Assembly: GCA_008921705.1 (NCBI GenBank)
Contig: VFFE01009204.1
Location: forward strand, 1,380,414 to 1,444,413
Length of the DNA stretch: 64,000 nucleotides
Source of the DNA: Burhinus oedicnemus
Taxonomy: Eukaryota; Chordata; Aves; Charadriiformes; Burhinidae
Direction of reading: 5' to 3'
Positions 1-13,772 of this stretch are shown here, piece after piece; position 1 is the stretch's first letter; each line of letters begins with the position of its first letter. The translations under genes were made by a program, and so were the position numbers. Below the pieces are notes generated by a model that worked only from the letters and a program-made list of their open reading frames with translations, made no database searches and had not been told where the DNA came from.

Positions 1-3000
1 AAACAAAACTCCTTTGCAGGATACAGAACAAGGCCCTGACTTTATATGCTCCCCCTGAAAAAATATCCACACACTCTGACCATTTAGAGAGATTAGTCTC
101 TCCAGAGGAAGTCTCCAGTCAAATTGAGAAAGTAAAGAGAAATAAAACACTTCTTCTAATACACAGGGTGAAAAACCTGTTTGATACTAAGGAGACACTG
201 TAAGAGCTACAATTTGACCATGAATGTTAATGTGTGATAATATCCTGTTCATCTAGAGACACAGATACTCGGTAACAAGTCCCAAAAGAGCAAGAAGAAT
301 CTGGTTTCACCACAGAACTTTAAAACCATGAAATAAACACCAATCCACCCTTGTTTAAATGCTGTTGCCTTTCAAGAGTTATTACAGGTTTAGTTCAGGA
401 AGCAATCTGTCCGATAAAAGTTCACTACAGCTTGGTTTTTATAAGCAAATAGTCTTCATTTTCTGATGAACATAACCATGTTGAGGATGGGTGACTAAAA
501 TAAAACTGAAATGTTCTGAAAGCAACTCTTTTCTGTAGGATGCAACGCCAAAAGAGTAAATAAATTTAAAAAAAGGTCAAACTCTTCAAAAAGTGATCCA
601 ACAGCCAATTTTTATAAGCCTTGCAGTTCACAATTGGTTTGTTCTTGCATCTATATGTTCTGTCAAAAAGCAATTCTCTGTCAACGTTCCCAGCTCTGGT
701 GGAAAGAGGCATTTTTAAGAGATGAATGAAAGTGAGGATGATATAAAACACCTAAATAAGATCCATATTAAAAAGTACTGTATAGGCCTACCAAAAAGAA
801 CAAAATCTAGCATTTTATTACAAAGTGTTACATTATGTATATACAGCCACACACAGACTGTAAATTAAAAGCATTCATGCAAATGTTACTTCCAATTTTC
901 AAATATATGTCTACTTACAATATAGCCATTCGTATTTATTAATATTTTGCTTTCTCAAAGCTTTGACCAAATAACTGTTCTGACGTTACTTGTGCTGATT
1001 CCACCCCCTCTTTGTATCAAACTAGCAGCAAAATAACTTGGAAAGAAGAAAGCTTAAATGTCTGCCACACTGCCAGAAAGATTATATTACTGTACATAAA
1101 TTGCTGATGTGGTTTCTTTACATTGAGACACAAATTTTGAAACATACTTTACCCTATACAATGCTGGGAAGCAAGATAAGACCTGAGCCTTAAAAATACA
1201 AGAAATCCTTTGTCCTCAAAAGAAGCAGGTAGGATTTTCAGATAGTCACAAAGTAGAAAGCACGGAAAACTGTAACTTTTAAATCCTATACATCACCTAA
1301 TACAGATGGCTTCCATGACAACAGTAATAATTAAAAATATTTTAGTATTACCATCTGCTGTCCCACATGAGATTTTAAAAACCATACTAAAAACCCATAG
1401 CTCTGCCTTCCATAAAACTGAAGGAGATTCTCAAAGTTGATCTGCATTTTCAGAGATTATATAGCTTTTTTTCGCTGATAAATGGAGGCTGTTGTTTTTT
1501 CTTCTATCAAAGATATTTTTCATTTTAAGGCTTATTAATTATATTAACACAACACCAACATTTGTTAGAATTTCTGAAAACAATCCTACTGCTATCTCCA
1601 AATGCATCTGTTTGGAATGGACTTAGATGCATGACAGATAAGCTAATTGCAGAAGCTCTCAGATTCTTGAGTAAAACAGTATCTAACGGATACATAAAAG
1701 ATTAGTTTCTACAATGTAAGCTCAATACCGGAAGGATTTCAATGTTTGTACGACAGCTCCCACTGTGGCACTAACGTCAACTGCAGTATTGAACATGAGG
1801 GCAAAATAGAAGTACTTAAAAATATACAAAGACAACTTACATGTTTATTTTTATTTATTTATTTTACCTCTTAGCCTCAAGAACAAGGGTGAACTTTTCA
1901 AAACACGTTCAAATGCCTGTGATAATCTGTCTGACAAGGCTCACCAAAACACTTTAAATAAGCTTTCATAAAACCTAAGTCATGTATTTTGATCACATTT
2001 TGATATCGATGAACCTAAATCTGCCATTGAAACTGTATGAAAGTGTATGAGACTGTACTAGTAAGAATGTAACTGCCTGGGCTTAAATAGCAAGAAAAAC
2101 AAGTAAGATTTCATTCCCTGATAGATGCATTAGAGTTGGCCCAGCACAGGTAAAGAGATCTTAAAAAGATTACCCCCGAAACTAAGAAAAGAAAGAAGAA
2201 AAAGGGGGGAAAATTGCAAACTTAGTAATTTGTACTCCAAATGCATATTTTCGATCACTTACTAACAAGTCTATTTGCAGACATATTAAGCTGTGACAGA
2301 ATGATGAAGCCTATCTTAGATTTGCTATCACTGGTAACTTCTTAATTTCCTGATTGTGAAAGCATGACAAAATATATTTTTTTATTATTTGAACATGAAG
2401 GAACAAGCAAGATTATCAGGCAAAGAATATAAGTTGTTTTTCTTAAATGTATAAAAGCTTTGCCCTCAGCTAGCACCTGGTCCCAAAATGATAGTGTTCT
2501 GCAATCCATGTTTAGATTAAGACTATACTAATTGTAATGATAATAGCAGGAACAAAAGAAGTGGTAATGGTTTACTCTACTGACACTTACTGCTGCCAGT
2601 AAGACCTCGAAGCAATAAAAAGTGTGCAGTCTCTCAAAGGTCAGCCAGTAGTTGCAGTGTCTGCTCTGCAATTATTGACCTTTTCTTGCTTGTTTTTTAA
2701 ACTTGTAATTATTTTCTGCCCCGTTTTTGTACTCCGTTAGTAGATTGCATATTAAATTCAAAATGAAAGAAATCTTTACAAGTAACCTCAAGGAATAGTG
2801 CTGGTCTTTCAGACAGATAAAAATGGAATAATTTATGGAATGCTGTCTAATTTTAAATATTGAAATCTGGAAATTTAAACTGACAATTCCTTAACAAAGT
2901 TAAAGAGCAGACAACTGCTGTCCCTTTTCCAAAATGTATTCCTTAGCTGACTTTCCAACTGAGAGGAAGGTGCTTAATTAAGCAGAAATCTATGTTTCTA

Positions 3001-3152
3001 CAGTCTTTTGGGAAGAACACAGTTAAAATCTGAACAGGAAGGCTGTATCATGCAATTCAGTGTACTCCATTCCCCACTGGCACTAAGGGCGAATTAAAGT
3101 CCTCTCAGTAGAGAGGTAAATAACTCATTCAGCCTGCAATCTTACACAAGTT
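1..3152. other. Unique intron 7 sequence
   Basis: AT-rich, no gene, element or structured RNA recognised apart from the short TTTA run. Only very short open frames occur. Confidence 0.7.
1844..1866. repeat. Short (TTTA)n repeat
   Basis: An imperfect run of TTTA units, about five copies with one extra T. Ordinary simple sequence in the AT-rich intron. Confidence 0.8.
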
Positions 3153-3206
3153 AAAACAAACAAACAAACAAACAAACAAACAAACAAACAAACAAAAACA
3201 AAAAAA
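3153..3206. repeat. (AAAC)n microsatellite
   Basis: About ten and a half perfect copies of the tetranucleotide AAAC (3153-3195), followed by a degenerate A/C tail ending in aaaaaacccc. It reads as (GTTT)n in DMD sense. Likely length-polymorphic. Confidence 0.95.
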
Positions 3207-6200
3207 CCCCAACCAAATGGGTCCACTTCTTGTCAGTGATCAAGCGATCAAATATTATTTGGAATAGGACTGAGCAAAAGTCAAAATTTTTGGAAGGCTG
3301 TTCGGTGGTCTACACGAATAAGCATGGTGATCATAGTCTATTGTTTTGCAGAATAAAATTCATATTTTACAAAATGAACTGACAGCAAAAGACACAAAAT
3401 ACAGATAATTGGAGCGAGAGTGGAAACCTGGAGGACAGCCCAGTGGTGACCTATACACAGACAGTGGCACTGTTCTTCTTCTTCCTTTCTGTAGATATGA
3501 ATACCCATTCACCTGAAACTAGTATGAAACTCCCAGAAGAAAATGCCATTAATTTTTCAACAGACTTTTCCTTAAGAAAGTAAATGTTTTAAACCTCATG
3601 GTTAAGACCTACAGAATACCTTAAAAATGCTGACCACAACTGTCCTTTGTAGGCTGTGTTGAATGAGGTCACAACAACAGCATGAAGAAAACCTCTTCAG
3701 AAGGTTAACACATTTTGTTTGCCTTTTAGAATTACAAAGATAGGTGAGGATTTGTGGGATTAAAGTGTTGCGGGATTCGAGTGTATCTCATATTAAAAAA
3801 TTCAGTGGCTGAGAATACCTTTAATCTGTCTGTCTGTCGGTTCTGATTTGCTGCATTAGTGTGAAGGAGTCTTGGACTGATATGCAAGCACTGTCCTGGT
3901 TGAGTGAACTTGACACTACCTCTGGTTTTGAAATCTGAAAAATCAGACTTAAAACCTATGCTGAACAGGAAAGGTGAACCTTATTTTTCTTCAGTTTCCT
4001 TACAATGTTAAACATTTATTCAGTAACACTGCAACTTTTGCACCATAAGCTATATCTAGCATAAGCATCTTAGCAGCAGAGATAGAAAGAAATTAAGTCA
4101 AAATGGCAATGGAATAAAACACTGGTTTAAAAAAGTGGGGGTGCATCTGTTAACATTTTTATCATATGTGTTGTATACTAATATTTTTGTCAATGAGTAG
4201 GAGTGAGCATGGCTCATGAATTTGCTGAAATAACAAATAAAAAGCAATATTTAATTTTCTCACAACACTGATATACATTGCTGAAAGCTGCAGTTCAGTT
4301 ATTCAAAACCCTCAAATGCAAATGCAGTTAGGGGCAAGGTAGGTGGGGGCAGAAAACTAAAATACACCCTACCACCTAAGTCCTGCTGAAGAGTCCTGAA
4401 AATAAAGAAAGGTCAAGAGAATTATGCTGACTGATATCTAGAGTCAGGAACAGTGTACAAAATGGTACATTAGCAGGCACCCAAACAGTAATTTTGCTAA
4501 GAATATTTGAGGTATCAGCAAGTGGGCCAATATTTGAGAAAGAATATGGGCCAATGTTTCAAAATATTGTACATTTTCCATTTTACTTTTACAACTATTT
4601 AGCCTAGAAAAGTTTTTACTTACACATTTCTCTCCTATCAATCCCTGTTAAAAGTACATTTCATTCAGTATGGAAACTATGGCAACCATACTTAAAGACT
4701 GAAAAACTATTTCCACTATAAAATCTCATAAAACACCCTGTAGGTATTCTTGGAAAGCTATGCAGTGTTGATTCCAGCTGAGTCCAGGTTATCAGTTACT
4801 GCAGCATCAGGAAGATTTTGCCTACTGGGACTGGCTGAACACATACACAAAGTAAAATTTGTTGTACAGCTATTGTCTTAAGAAGTTTACGTCCAATCAT
4901 GACCTGTTTACCTGCTGCAAAGTTACATGTGCAATATATGCTTTGCTGATTCTGCGGTTGCAAGAATTGTGAAACATAACGGAAGAACTTGAAGACCTAA
5001 GTCAGTACGAGCAATTTCCAAAAGCCAGCATAATCAGTGAGCAAAAATACAATATCAATGCCATTAATTAAAATAGTAAATGAAGTGAACAACTCAAAAT
5101 ATATGAATCAACATTCAGCTTTGTTAACTGCCTCTATTACAAATTTTGATCAGAGTGATTAGGAGAATTTATTTAGTATGTAAAATATTTTGTAGTCAAT
5201 AATTCTGAAAGGTAACTATGAAAAAAAAATTAGAGACTGAACTCCAGCAACTAAAGATTTTATAAGTTCTTATGGAAATAAATTCATTACTTTTATTTCA
5301 TTGTAAAATCTATCATAAAAATTATATGATAAGATAAATGGAAAAGGGCAATAGAAATCTAAACAGACAACTGAATAGACAATGGAGAGTACATTAGGCA
5401 TACTGGATGGGTGATACCACACTGAATAAAAGAAGGTAATAGTTCTTCAAATGCAGTCAAAAGCCACTGGAAAACATAGTATTCTTCTGAGATATTAGGT
5501 GTAAGATGAGACAGAATTAGAAGTATTTAATCTTTTACTAGTAATTTTTCCCAAAATGAAACAATATATTACAGTTACAGGATTAAATTGTGAAATTGAG
5601 ATCACAGTCTCGAGTTACCAAGGCATTCAGAGTCAGAACTCAGTTTCAACCTATTTTTATAAAGTATTTTGGGAAGAAATTGTAATGGCATATATTACAT
5701 TCCTTGTTTTATTAGCATATGAACAACATAAAGAAGGATTTGCTACTTCTGTCTGAGATCTAAGGAGATTGTTTTCCAGCTCTGATATATTTATTTAGTA
5801 GAAGACAGGATTTTATTGTATAAACCCTGTATCGCTCATACAGAAACAAAGACCAGGAGATGCAAAGGGAAATATGAATGCTGTCAGGATAGAAGAAATT
5901 CCACTGTATCTAACAAAGAGAAGCACCCCAGAACCTTCACTGGTATCTGCAGAAGTACGAGGATTCTGCCTCTACGGTATATAACTTCCTTTTATTTCTA
6001 TTTGAAATGGGATATTTCTGACATCAGGGCAAGGGAATGGTCACCTGTGGTTAGTCTCTTCCAAAACTGATGCAACAAAATGGTGCACGTAACTGCATGT
6101 ACCTCATACTCTTCCCCTCTAGAACCTCATGGACAACTGGTTTTCTATGAAATGTGAGAAAAGCAAAATGGGGAAAACAACAACAACAAAATGCCAAAGA

Positions 6201-9200
6201 TAGACTTATTTGGATGTAAATCAAAACTAAGCTGTTCTTGGCTTTGTTTTGATTTCTGAAAAAAAGTAGTAGAAAGTTTAAGTAATGTAGCTTAATTTCT
6301 ATGCAGAAAAATTCCTAACTTTATGCAAACTTCAGGTGTAAAATTGCTTATAGGTATCTTTAAAAAAATACAAAATTTATTGTATACAATAGGACCTTCG
6401 ATGAAAATCCCCGTTTTTCTCTAATTTAGGCAGAGTATTGTTTACAGATCCAATGAACACTTTTTATATTTAATAGACCATACTTTCACAGGGTATGCAA
6501 GTTTGGGTAATTAAAACTGAAAAAAATTCAATTAAACTTTTAAAACTGTTACGAGAGACTAGGAAACTTTATTAACTATTAAGGTTTGGTTACATACAGA
6601 ATATCTAACATGAAAAAACTTCACTGTCAGAAATTAATCTGTACAAATTCATTTGACTCATCAGTTTTAAATTCAAAGAGCAGGTTTCTTGCTGACTCCT
6701 CTGGCTATACATCTTGGGTTTTCTCACTGGATGTGTTGTTTTTGCATCTAAATGAAAACCAGTTACCTAGTTAATATTGGCTTCTATATGCATGACTCAC
6801 ACACTGTATCAAAATGATAAGTGAGTCTTTAAAAAAGTTAACTGTAGCAGATGCAAAAAGGCTACCTCCACTTTGCAAGTCTCTCTTCTAAAAATACAAA
6901 TACATCTTGAAAGAGCTGATATCCAAGTGATTCGATCTTATATATAACCATAATTCTTCCTACTTTAAAATGTTATAAAAATAGGTTAGAAGAATTTCTT
7001 GTAAATGCAGTAGGGGAAGGATTTCTAACTATTGAGGGATTATTTCACTAAGAATGCAGCAAATAGATTAATATGCCAATCTTTTTCTTCAGGCTGATCA
7101 TGAGGAAAACCAGTCTAAAATATGTCATGCCAATAATTTTTAAAAACGCAAGTTTTGATCAAATGCTTACTCACTGTATGCATTCTGTCCTCCAGCAAGT
7201 TATTTAAACATAACTGTTTTGTAATTTAAGAAGAAAAACCTTAAATGTAATTATATGAGGAAAGAGAACTATTCATGCTAGGCAGTCAGAACGCCTCAAG
7301 CCCATACTCTAAGGCATTTAATACTTTTTCAGTTGGAAACATCTGCTCATGTTTTGCACAAAAGTAAGCTTCTATTCACATTTCTGGTGTGTGGTCACCA
7401 CGATGGCCTGGAAAAATACATTTTGCAAATGTAGATTTTATCACCAGCAGATCTTGAATTAGGGCCATGCTGGGTCTATTAGACCACACACTGGGATGCT
7501 GTTCTGCTTGAGGCACAGTAAGCTCTACTCTCCTATCCTCCCCTCACTTCATGATCAAGTTGTTAAATACTTTCAGGAGCAGTGAGTGACTAGTGACTAT
7601 AACTCCTAGCAACAGCTTCTGTGACTGTAACATGGTAATCTGTTTTGAGGTAGTAATCTGCCCTCCACTTTATTATTTTCTAAGAGAAAAGGTGTAATTA
7701 GTATATTTCTGCCTTTGTTCCCATACGTTTTCTGCATGCTATCTTACTATATGCGTTCTATCTTTAAGGTATTTTTTTTAAAAAAAAAGGAGAAAAAACA
7801 TTGTTTCAAACAATCTCTGGCAAACTAGTTAGCAAACAGAACATCTGTCACCTGGAGAAGAAGGTGCAGGAAGGAGAAAATAGAGATACAATTGCTTCAA
7901 CAAGAATCTGTAAGGGTTCAGAATAGAGAGTCCTCCTTGACTGTATGCCAGTAAACCATATGTGAAGTGTCAAGAGCATTTCAGGATCCAAATGAATACT
8001 GAAGTGACAACATGAATAAATATGAGAACTTGTTTTGAGAAACCCCAAATAAATGCAATTTTGTATGTGGCTAGTGTTGGAGAAGTAGTGAAATAAATCA
8101 AGGGCAAAGCAAGATGTCTTGCAAGCAATACATACTTCAAAGACCGAGAAATCAACATTTTAGTGGCCCCTATTTAAGCCGGCAACAGCAGATGTCTTGC
8201 ATATTCTAGCCAACGCAAACCTCAGCCTAACTGATTAAGCGTAGGTGTACGTGACACCGACAAGCATGGAGCAACATGTAAGACCCTAAAGAGAAGTGAA
8301 AATGCTAGAGCTCAGTGGAATCAGGCAGGGTTTGAGGACATCATATCTACAATACCTACTTCAAAAGTTCCCTGGAAGCTGGAGTAGTTGTAAATACACA
8401 GTATCAGCCAGATGTGACTGGGATGCCAACTGGTATATTATTTGTGTATCAAATAAACATTAAAATATACATAGCAAATTTCAAATGTGCAATGCAATAT
8501 ATGAAAAGAAAACCATAGCTATTAAAACATTAAGACAATTAGCGTCTAGTTGCTCTTATCTAGTCAGCAGAATAGCAGCAGTGTAATGCTTTACTGTGTG
8601 CCTGGATAAAGGAAATCCTTCTTAGTATTGTATCAGTTTCTTGACTAGAGAGTTCAAGTGTCCCTAGACAATGGGAAAGGCAAATTCTGAAGGAAGGGCT
8701 TACATGGGATTCCTGAAATCAGTTCTGCAGTACTAGGTTGTTTATTAAACCTGTTTCTGACTTCACTGTGAAAAGGTTTTCGCACGTTTTTCTCAGGTCA
8801 GAAGTATTAATTTTCTCCATGGTCTTCTGTCTCAGAAACAAACAGATAACGTGATTTCAGTATTCAGACAGCTAATTCCAGGAATTATTTGTGACAGTAG
8901 CAGTGTAGCAGCAACTGAGAAAGAAACACAACCTTTTCATGGATGGCTTTATTAAATAACACTAACAGATTATCTACAGATGTTGCAGAAACCATGGGAG
9001 AGACCATCTGGATAGCCTTGTTCTGTTAGTATTTAGCTGTTTCCATCCTTAAGCTGAAAAGACATGAATACGGACTAAAAGAAGCACTCTGAAAGTTCTG
9101 GTTCCTCCTCCCTTCACCAATTAAAACAAAACAAAACACAACAAAACTAAATTAACCTGTCATAATCACTCAAGGAATAATAGAAGCACACAAATAAGTG

Positions 9201-11636
9201 GAGAAAAATGATAACTGACCGCTCAAGACTGAGTAACAGCACTTCAAGAGCTATGAAGTACACAGCACAGAACCTACACTTCTCAAATCAGCTGTCTACA
9301 AACTCTGCCTGACCTGTGTTTTTTAAGCTTAATCCTATCCTTACTTATCTCCCCATTCCACAAATGACTTAATCACACTTCTTTTGAAGCCCTGGCTATT
9401 TGTACTACTGGGGAAAACTGGGTTTTCAGAGGTGAAAGCACATATTCTGTGGGTAAGATGGGAAGAAGAAATATACTTTGACCCCAGTAGTACAGTTAAT
9501 AACAATGTAAACAAAGCCAGTACTTCTGTCATAATTTATTCATTTTTAACAGTGAAATCTCCATTTACCTTTGCTTCACCCAAAATACCACCAAATGTTT
9601 TTCATGCTTTAAATACACGATCTTCTAGTCCACCACAATACATTTAGGAACTAAATAAGCATTGTAGTAGTTTGTGAATGTAATGAGTGGCTGCATGGCA
9701 GACTTTAGGCAGGTTGTTTAGCCTGTCTGGATTCAACAATGAAAGACTAAGAAACAGCACTTTACTCTTTTCAAGAGTAAATTTAGAGCCTGCACTGATA
9801 AAACCAGTCCACAGAAACTTTAACTAAGGAAAGGAGAAGAAAACTGTATTATTTGATCAGACAATGACTTCAAGTCACAAAGGTGATGTAGTCATGGAGG
9901 AATGCAAATATTGATCCACAGTTATCATTTCTAGAACTGACACAAATTTTGGGATACACTGAATGTAACCACCCTTCAGATCACATAGCAGTGCCAGTCT
10001 AAATAAAGCACAGCTTCTTTTAAGGCCCAAGCGGTGCATGTCCAGCTATGTCCAGGGAGTGCAGACACAGCACATGAGATCAGATGTAGGCAGAACTGAA
10101 GCCTGTATCTCATGCATGTTGTGATTCTCGCAAAATTACACTCGTCAAACTTTGTAGAATATCTGCAACTATGGCAAATATATATGGTATTGTGTACAAC
10201 AGCATCTCCTGGAAACACCTCATACTTCTGAGAAATCAAGGAGCCAGAAAGATCAGTCTTAAAATGCAGGACTTCCCCCCCCCATCAATTTCAAAAGATA
10301 AACCAGATTCATCTTCAAGAAATACAACATTGATTTTATTGCACAAAACATTAAGAAGATTTGATCTGGAATTCTATATTCGGATCAGACATGTTCAAGA
10401 ATGATAAACCAGAAGTGGAACAGAAAAGAGTTCTTAGTGTTAAGTAGGAGACAATGTAAAGAAGAACGAAAACCTATTCAGAGCCTAGTCAAACAAAGGA
10501 TGAGAGCAGGTATGAGAGTTCTTTATAAATATACCATGGGGTAAAAACAATCAGAGCAAAAAGCATCAAGCTCAAGGGCAATGGTTGCACAAGAACAAAA
10601 CAGAAAAAAATAAACCTGAAGAAATATAGTCTAAAAATGCAGGAAACTTTGTCACCTTCAGAAAGTGAGGTTCTGAGAGAGGCAAAGAAATAGAAGCAGA
10701 GTATGCAACTGACAGAACTTGAGGAATTTAATAAAAGCATTATGAGAGGTTTACCTGAAATTGCAGGTAACAAGACTCAATGCATCATCATGTCCCCCAT
10801 GTTCTGTTCCTCTCCCTCCTTTTACATTATAGTTAATGCTAATTATTTTTCAGCTATACATTTTTAATACAAGTTACTGCTATAGTTTCGTGTTTTTCTT
10901 CCTATGACCTCTACTGTCTTGATGTTCTTTAATTATTCAATTATGGGGAAATAAGTGGATGCAATAACCTAGCAAAAATAACAATAAAAATAATGTGTCA
11001 TGTCTGAGTATTCTTAGAAACTCTGACAAAGCATTACACTAAAGATATGACAGAGCTTTTGCATATATAGCATACATATACATGTTTACCAACTAATAGT
11101 ACATAACAGAGCATGTGAAAGAAAGCTGGAGATTAATTAGTGCAGTCAATATAATGTAAATAGGAGTTAGGACAGCATTAGGACAACAACCAATTTTATT
11201 ACATATTCATCATGTGTCATGTTAATGAAAAAAATGCAAGCAACCCTAAAAATGGGTTTAGAAAGGACTATGAAGCAACACTGCAAAAATTATCCAGGTT
11301 AAATGTAAACATTAGTTGTTGTATATTTTAATAGTCAGAAGAATTTGAAAATAAGGAATACAGGCTAAGAATAACAAAAATAGAACATGTGGAAGTTTAA
11401 GAAAATATACTTCTGGAAACAGATAGTAGAACTGCTAGTTCCACAATTAGTGTATTACATCTTGCTTTTTTAACATAGCAAGTATTAATTATCATTTCTT
11501 GAACCATCTCTTTTTAAAAGGGATAAAATTACATAACTTTGGATTCACCAACTGAACAAATACACATTTGTCTAATTTTCACCTGAATGTCTACTTAACT
11601 CACTTCTCTTTGTCATAGTCAACTGTATAACTCACC
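3207..11636. other. Unique intron 7 sequence
   Basis: Nothing recognised beyond minor simple repeats (CTGT units at 3824-3838, A9 at 5221, T8/A9 near 7770, the AAAAC tract, C9 near 10276). Chance open frames are all below 100 codons and overlap on both strands. Confidence 0.65.
9122..9150. repeat. (AAAAC)n-like A/C-rich repeat
   Basis: Short A-rich run with C every four or five bases (aaaacaaaacaaaacac). Low complexity, no tail-bearing element next to it was recognised. Confidence 0.75.
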
Positions 11637-11660
11637 TTTTTTTTTTTTTTTTTTTTTTTT
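11637..11660. repeat. T24 homopolymer
   Basis: Twenty-four consecutive T on the plus strand, A on the DMD strand. It could be an old minus-strand poly-A tail, but no source sequence or target duplication was recognised to its right. Confidence 0.9.
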
Positions 11661-11720
11661 ACCAGGACCTTGCAACACATTAATATTAATCTATGAAATC
11701 TATTAGAGCACAGTGATAGT

Positions 11721-11764
11721 TCTCCTTTCTCCTGCCCCCTCCCCCTTCCCTCCTCCCCCCTTAA
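11721..11764. repeat. Homopyrimidine tract
   Basis: A run of C and T broken by a single G (11734), with long C blocks near its right end. On the DMD strand it is a G/A tract with several G runs, so triplex or quadruplex formation is conceivable. Confidence 0.8.
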
Positions 11765-12233
11765 CTTTTCCAATCCAGATTTGAAGGAATGGTAAACTTT
11801 TTTTTTCCCCCAACCTAAAATTCTTTAAGACTGAGTTTCTAGCAGATGACAGAACTCATTGCAGACATTTTATCCCAAAGTCAAGCTACCCAGCAGTTTT
11901 ACTGGTATTTTGCCTCTTTTGAAGCAGTCTTACTTCTTTTCATGACAGTTAATTATTAATAGTTAAAGATGTTATGTTGTGTCAGGCTTTAGTTTATGCT
12001 CTTTAAAACAAAATATGTTTTTAAAGTCAAAACAACTTAAATATAAACTTCTATTAGCATTTTGGGAAAAAAGTTTGCTAGAGGATGTCCTTAAAACGCT
12101 CTGTATTTTTGGTTTTAGAATTGATTTCTCTAGGCTGAACAATGAAACAGGCAAGCAATGTTACAGGCACAGGGCTGAAACAGAGCCATGACGAGAATAA
12201 GCAACATTCATGATGACAGTAAACGGGAGCAGA

Positions 12234-12277
12234 ATCTGGGATTATAAACAAGAGCATCTGGGATTATAAACAAGAGC
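12234..12277. repeat. Perfect 22-bp tandem duplication
   Basis: The unit atctgggattataaacaaga plus gc occurs twice back to back (12234-12255 and 12256-12277) without a mismatch, which suggests a recent slip or repair event. Confidence 0.95.
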
Positions 12278-12621
12278 AGTGCAGGCCAACACTTTATTTT
12301 TTAAAGTCTTTCTTTAATTACCCAGCACTAGTGAGACTGATCTTAGTCCAAACATAAAGAGAGGATTTAGTGGTTATTAACAAAGAAAACATATATCATC
12401 TAAAAATTATGCAGAAGAGGTGGCCTTGGCAAAGAACTAAGAATGCTCTGAAGACCTGAGATTAGCATTTGAAACAGGGCCTACAACATCTAATAAATAC
12501 ATAAATACATGAAATACATGTCCAGTCCTACTGGGAGATTTTCACTCTTAAGCAGAGTACAGCTTGTAAAACGCAGGTTGTCGGTGTCATCTCTCACTGA
12601 CTTGTTTCTATTGATCAACAA

Positions 12622-12672
12622 AAATCCAAACAAACAACAAAAAACACAACCAAAAACCCCTCCAAAACTGAA
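12622..12672. repeat. A/C-rich low-complexity tract
   Basis: About 50 bp made almost entirely of A and C (caaacaaacaacaaaaaaca and onward). Chance open frames on both strands across it have no coding character. Confidence 0.75.
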
Positions 12673-13437
12673 AGAAAACCCAAGCAGCTCTCCAAACTTT
12701 AAACTAACAATATGCAATGCTTTCTTCTTTACAAATAATCTAGTAAACATCCCAAAATAAATATAAGATGGCCCTAATTCTGCCGAGGGAGTATTTGGTT
12801 TGGGTCCTTATTTAACAGTATAACTACTGAAAAAACTTTGGGCCTGGCTGTACAACCATGTTCCCGGCCCAACACTCAAAGAATTTAGCTCATCTCCACA
12901 AAAAAGCAGTGATCAAATTAAAAATGAGCCTGCAGGATCCAGATAGGACAAGTCTACAACACCAGTCATAGAAAAGTAGCATGTTTCATTAACTTGAAAC
13001 ATTAATAGTTTAGTAATACATATTCTGGGCCCTCAAGAAACATGTTTCATGAAATATGAAAGGTTCTAATGGCTTGGAAACTGCACATTTACAAGTTTGC
13101 AGCCACAGACTTGCTGGAGACCGAAGTGTTCAGTTTGTTTCAAGGACGGACACAGTAGCAAGGGGGACCAAGTGCCTTCCCCACACTATTCCTCTCATTA
13201 AGCTCAAACTGACCAGAGACTCCAACAGGGGAGCAGAAGGCATACTAAGGTCTTAACAACTCTGAGGCATATGGATAAGGAGTGAACTGTATTTTAAACC
13301 TTTCAACAATTACCTGAAAACATGAACACTTTATGCCATCTAACTGACAAAGCTATTCAGCAGATGTAGTTAGAACAGCAAAAATGCTGTTTCTGCAAAT
13401 CTGAGTCAAGGCATACCAGCAAACGTAATAATTACAT

Positions 13438-13772
13438 ATCATAGAATTACAGAATGGTTAGTGTTGGAAGGGACCTTAAAGACCATCTAGTTCCAACCCC
13501 CCTGCCATGGCCAGGGACACCTCCCACTAGACCAGGTTGCTTAAAGCCTCATCCAACCTGGCCTTGAACACTTCCAGGGATAGGGCCTCTCCAACTTCCC
13601 TGGGCAACCTGTTGCAATGCCTCACTATCCTCAAAGTAAAGAATTTCTTCCTAATATCTAATCTAAATCTACCCTCTTTCAGTTTAAAACCATTACTCCT
13701 CCTCCTATCACTACACTCTTTGATATCCCAAAACCTTCCAGTATACCTACACCCTTCCTTCCAGTCAGATTG
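13438..13772 (-). mobile_element. CR1 LINE 3' fragment
   Basis: The left edge, atcatagaattacagaatgg, is the reverse complement of the CR1 3' terminus. It is followed by the standard antisense CR1 tail (ttggaagggacctt, ctagttccaacc, cctggccttgaacacttcc, gggcaacctgttgca). The sense strand is therefore minus, like DMD. Only the 3' UTR and the last codons of the ORF2 region remain, about 335 bp. The right boundary is approximate because similarity fades in a pyrimidine-rich stretch near 13750-13772. It is a severely 5'-truncated, inactive copy. Confidence 0.92.

Noticed and set aside
3153..3206. CRISPR-like array
   Set aside because: It is a simple AAAC microsatellite without spacers; no direct repeats with regular unique spacers occur anywhere in the window.
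13056..13256. 66-codon open frame just left of the CR1
   Set aside because: No similarity to CR1 ORF2 or any known domain; too short to support.
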